In this document: positions 6,398 through 8,136 of the stretch, one piece after another
Layout: each line of letters starts with the position of its first letter
Position numbering within the stretch: the stretch's first letter is position 1
NCBI GenBank assembly: GCA_023247285.1
Contig: JAHFGU010000060.1
Coordinates: 1 to 8,136 of the forward strand
Direction: 5' to 3'
Length of the DNA: 8,136 bases
Source: Candidatus Omnitrophota bacterium
GTDB taxonomy: Bacteria > Omnitrophota > Koll11 > Aquiviventales > Aquiviventaceae
Translations under genes and position numbers: made by a program
Notes under the pieces: model-generated
What the model was told of the DNA's origin: nothing
The model's input: only the letters and a program-made list of their open reading frames with translations
Database searches by the model: none

Positions 6398-6427
6398 ACT
6401 ATACACGAATGCTTTTTAAATCGTCAA
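6398..6427 (-). promoter_or_regulatory. Sigma70-type promoter with UP-like element for the lyase leader
   Basis: TTGACG (6427-6422) and TATAGT (6403-6398) each match the consensus at five of six positions, with an 18-nt spacer. An A/T-only tract at 6439-6448 falls at the position of a UP element, upstream of the -35. The predicted start is near 6391, giving a ~160-nt untranslated leader. It lies entirely in the gap after the ATPase stop codon, so the lyase is a separate transcription unit. Confidence 0.75.
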
Positions 6428-6472
6428 GCGGTTTTGAGAAAAAATTTTCGTTCGCGCGCGGTGAGCGAGGGC

Positions 6473-8136
6473 TTATCGGTGGTCGGCCGGAAGAATCCGG
6501 ATGAGCTCTTCAAGGCTGGTGACGCCGGCTTCGACTTTCTGCCAGCAGGATTGCAGCAGGTTGCGCATGCCGTTGGCCATCGCGGACTGGCGGATCTGCA
6601 CGCTGGGCGTGCGCTTGATGATGAGCGAGCGGATGCGGTGGTCCACGGGCAGGAACTCGAAGACGCCGGTGCGGCCGTGATAGCCGGTCTGGCGGCACTG
6701 CTTGCAGCCGGTCGGGCGCCACACCTTCACCGAACCCTGCTCCCCCGGGAAACTCACACCCAGGTGCGCCAGGCTGGCGGCGTCGAGCTCCACCGCTTCG
6801 CGGCACGCGGTGCAGAGGCACCGAACCAGCCGCTGCGAGAGGATGCCGGAGAGCGTCGAGCAGAGCAGGAACGGTTCGATCCCGAGGTCCATGAGCCGGG
6901 TGATGCCGCTGGAGGCGTCATTCGTGTGCAGCGTCGAGATGACCAGATGGCCGGTCAGCGAGGCCTGCACCGCCAAGCCGGCGGTTTCATGATCCCGGAT
7001 TTCCCCCACCATGATGACATCCGGATCGTGGCGCAGCATGGAGCGCAAGCCGTCGGCGAAGGTCAGCCCGATCTTGGGATGCACCTGAATCTGGGTGACC
7101 CCGGCTTGCTCGTGCTCCACGGGATCTTCGATCGTGACGAGGTTCACCTGGCCCGTGTTGAGCTTGGCGAGAAACGCATAGAGGCTGGTGGATTTGCCGG
7201 ATCCGGTGGGGCCGGTCACGAGCAGCAAGCCGGTGGGCCGGGCGAGCAGCGGCTCGAGCTGCCGGAGCTGCTCGTCCATCAAGCCCAGCTGATTGAGCTG
7301 GAGGATGCGCGAGGGCTCGAGGAGCCGGATGGCCACGCTTTCGCCGTGCACCGTCGGCAGGAACGAGAGCCGCAGGTCCAGCTTGGCGTCGCCCAGCGCG
7401 AACCAGGCGCGGCCGTCCTGGGGCACGCGGTGCTCCGCGATGTCCAGGTTGGCCATGACCTTCAGGCGCGAGACCACGCTGCTGTAGAGCTCGCGGAACT
7501 GCGGGGCCACGGGCACATCGTAGAGCATGCCGTCGATGCGCGCGCGAATCCACGGGCCGGCAGGGCTGGAGCCGATGTGCAGGTCGGTGGCGCGGCTGGC
7601 CTTCGCATGCTGGATCAAGTCATTGACGAGGCGGATGATGCCGCTGGCATCCTCGGGCTGCGCGGCGCTGGACGGCCGCGGCTCTGCCGACGGGGCGCGT
7701 TTCGCGAGTGCCGGCCTGCGCGCCTGCACCGCCGCTCCCACGCCGTACCAACGCTCGATGGCGGCTGACAAGGAGACGTCGCCCTGGATCACGCCCAACG
7801 GCATGATCGGCACGCCGAGCAGCGTCTGCAGCTCATCGATGCGCTGCACGTCCAAGGGATCGGCCATGACGAGATTGAGGCCGTCCTCGTTCCAGCTGAC
7901 CGGCAGCACCTGGTACTGCTGCGCGAGGGTGGCCGGGACATGCGCCAGCGCCTCCGGCTGCACCTGCACCGTGGGCAGCTCGACCATCTCGATGCCCATG
8001 GCCGCGTAGAAGCAGCGGCCGAAGTCAAACGGCTTGGCCAGGTAGTCGCTGGCCCCGCGGTGCATCGCCTCCTTGATGGTCGGCCCGTCGCTCAGGCCGC
8101 TGATCACCACCACGCGGACGTCGGGGAACTTCGCTT
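6473..8136 (-). CDS. REC domain-GspE/PilB-type secretion ATPase fusion, 5' end beyond window
   Basis: The frame is open to the right edge, so the GTG at 8113 is internal, not a start. The visible N terminus (KFPDVRVVVISGLSDG, then GASDYLAKPFDF) is the C-terminal half of a receiver domain with the conserved ISG and KPF signatures. Its phosphoacceptor Asp would lie outside the window. The T2SSE_N-like region follows at once (from GIEMVELPTVQV; YQVLPVSW, MADPLDVQ, IERWYG; ~7740-7990). The ATPase core has RVPQDGR (~7410-7430), Walker A GPTGSGKS (7190-7213), the Asp box TIEDPVEHE (~7115-7140), and Walker B with its His box, DVIMVGEIRD to STLHTNDA. A zinc-type CTAC and CKQC pair is at ~6690-6822. 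The family powers pseudopilus or pilus assembly from the inner membrane. GspE, PilB or MshE cannot be told apart here. TAA is at 6473-6475, with no clear terminator after it. Confidence 0.92.
   Translation of the reverse strand, partial: AKFPDVRVVVISGLSDGPTIKEAMHRGASDYLAKPFDFGRCFYAAMGIEMVELPTVQVQPEALAHVPATLAQQYQVLPVSWNEDGLNLVMADPLDVQRIDELQTLLGVPIMPLGVIQGDVSLSAAIERWYGVGAAVQARRPALAKRAPSAEPRPSSAAQPEDASGIIRLVNDLIQHAKASRATDLHIGSSPAGPWIRARIDGMLYDVPVAPQFRELYSSVVSRLKVMANLDIAEHRVPQDGRAWFALGDAKLDLRLSFLPTVHGESVAIRLLEPSRILQLNQLGLMDEQLRQLEPLLARPTGLLLVTGPTGSGKSTSLYAFLAKLNTGQVNLVTIEDPVEHEQAGVTQIQVHPKIGLTFADGLRSMLRHDPDVIMVGEIRDHETAGLAVQASLTGHLVISTLHTNDASSGITRLMDLGIEPFLLCSTLSGILSQRLVRCLCTACREAVELDAASLAHLGVSFPGEQGSVKVWRPTGCKQCRQTGYHGRTGVFEFLPVDHRIRSLIIKRTPSVQIRQSAMANGMRNLLQSCWQKVEAGVTSLEELIRILPADHR

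Noticed and set aside
6431..6472. T-run after the ATPase stop as an intrinsic terminator
   Set aside because: No convincing GC-rich stem precedes the TTTTTT. The A/T tract is better explained as a UP-like element of the lyase promoter.
6434..7768. 444-codon plus-strand open frame opposite the ATPase
   Set aside because: The minus strand holds all the GspE-family motifs here. The plus-strand product is low-complexity antisense, and the frame begins inside the promoter region of the lyase leader.

Overview
The window is a GC-rich stretch of bacterial DNA in which every gene I can support lies on the minus strand. An outer-membrane polysaccharide exporter, a secreted wall- or exopolysaccharide-acting lyase and a type II secretion/type IV pilus assembly ATPase point to a Gram-negative (diderm) organism. 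Base composition, GTG/ATG starts and domain style would fit an uncultured environmental lineage (Omnitrophota-like, or another high-GC candidate phylum). Nothing in the window fixes the taxon, so this is only a guess.

Layout in transcription order (right to left). (1) 8136-6473: 3' part of a gene fusing the end of a response-regulator receiver (REC) domain directly to a GspE/PilB-type ATPase; its 5' end is outside the window. (2) 6472-6231: intergenic region with a strong sigma70-like promoter plus a UP-like A/T tract, a leader hairpin, and a textbook intrinsic terminator placed before the next start codon. This looks like a ~125-nt leader RNA or attenuator. (3) 6230-1308: a 1640-residue secreted protein with signal peptide, heparinase II/III-like lyase region, Ig-like domain, carbohydrate-binding-like domain, long Pro/Ala linker and two LamG domains. 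The LamG domains are encoded by an almost perfect 798-bp-period tandem duplication. (4) 1307-1080: A/T-rich region with candidate promoter and operator elements. (5) 1067-885: a 60-residue stand-alone MerR-type helix-turn-helix protein, whose stop overlaps (TAATG) the start of (6) 885-1: a Wza-like polysaccharide export protein (Poly_export plus SLBB), cut off by the left edge.

Together the genes suggest a cell-surface programme. It would pair export of an extracellular polysaccharide under a small dedicated DNA-binding protein with a secreted multidomain polysaccharide-degrading or remodelling enzyme. The secretion/pilus motor may take its input from two-component signalling rather than from c-di-GMP. 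The functional links between these genes are inferred from proximity only. The least ordinary elements are the REC-ATPase fusion, the terminator-containing leader of the lyase gene and the LamG duplication.
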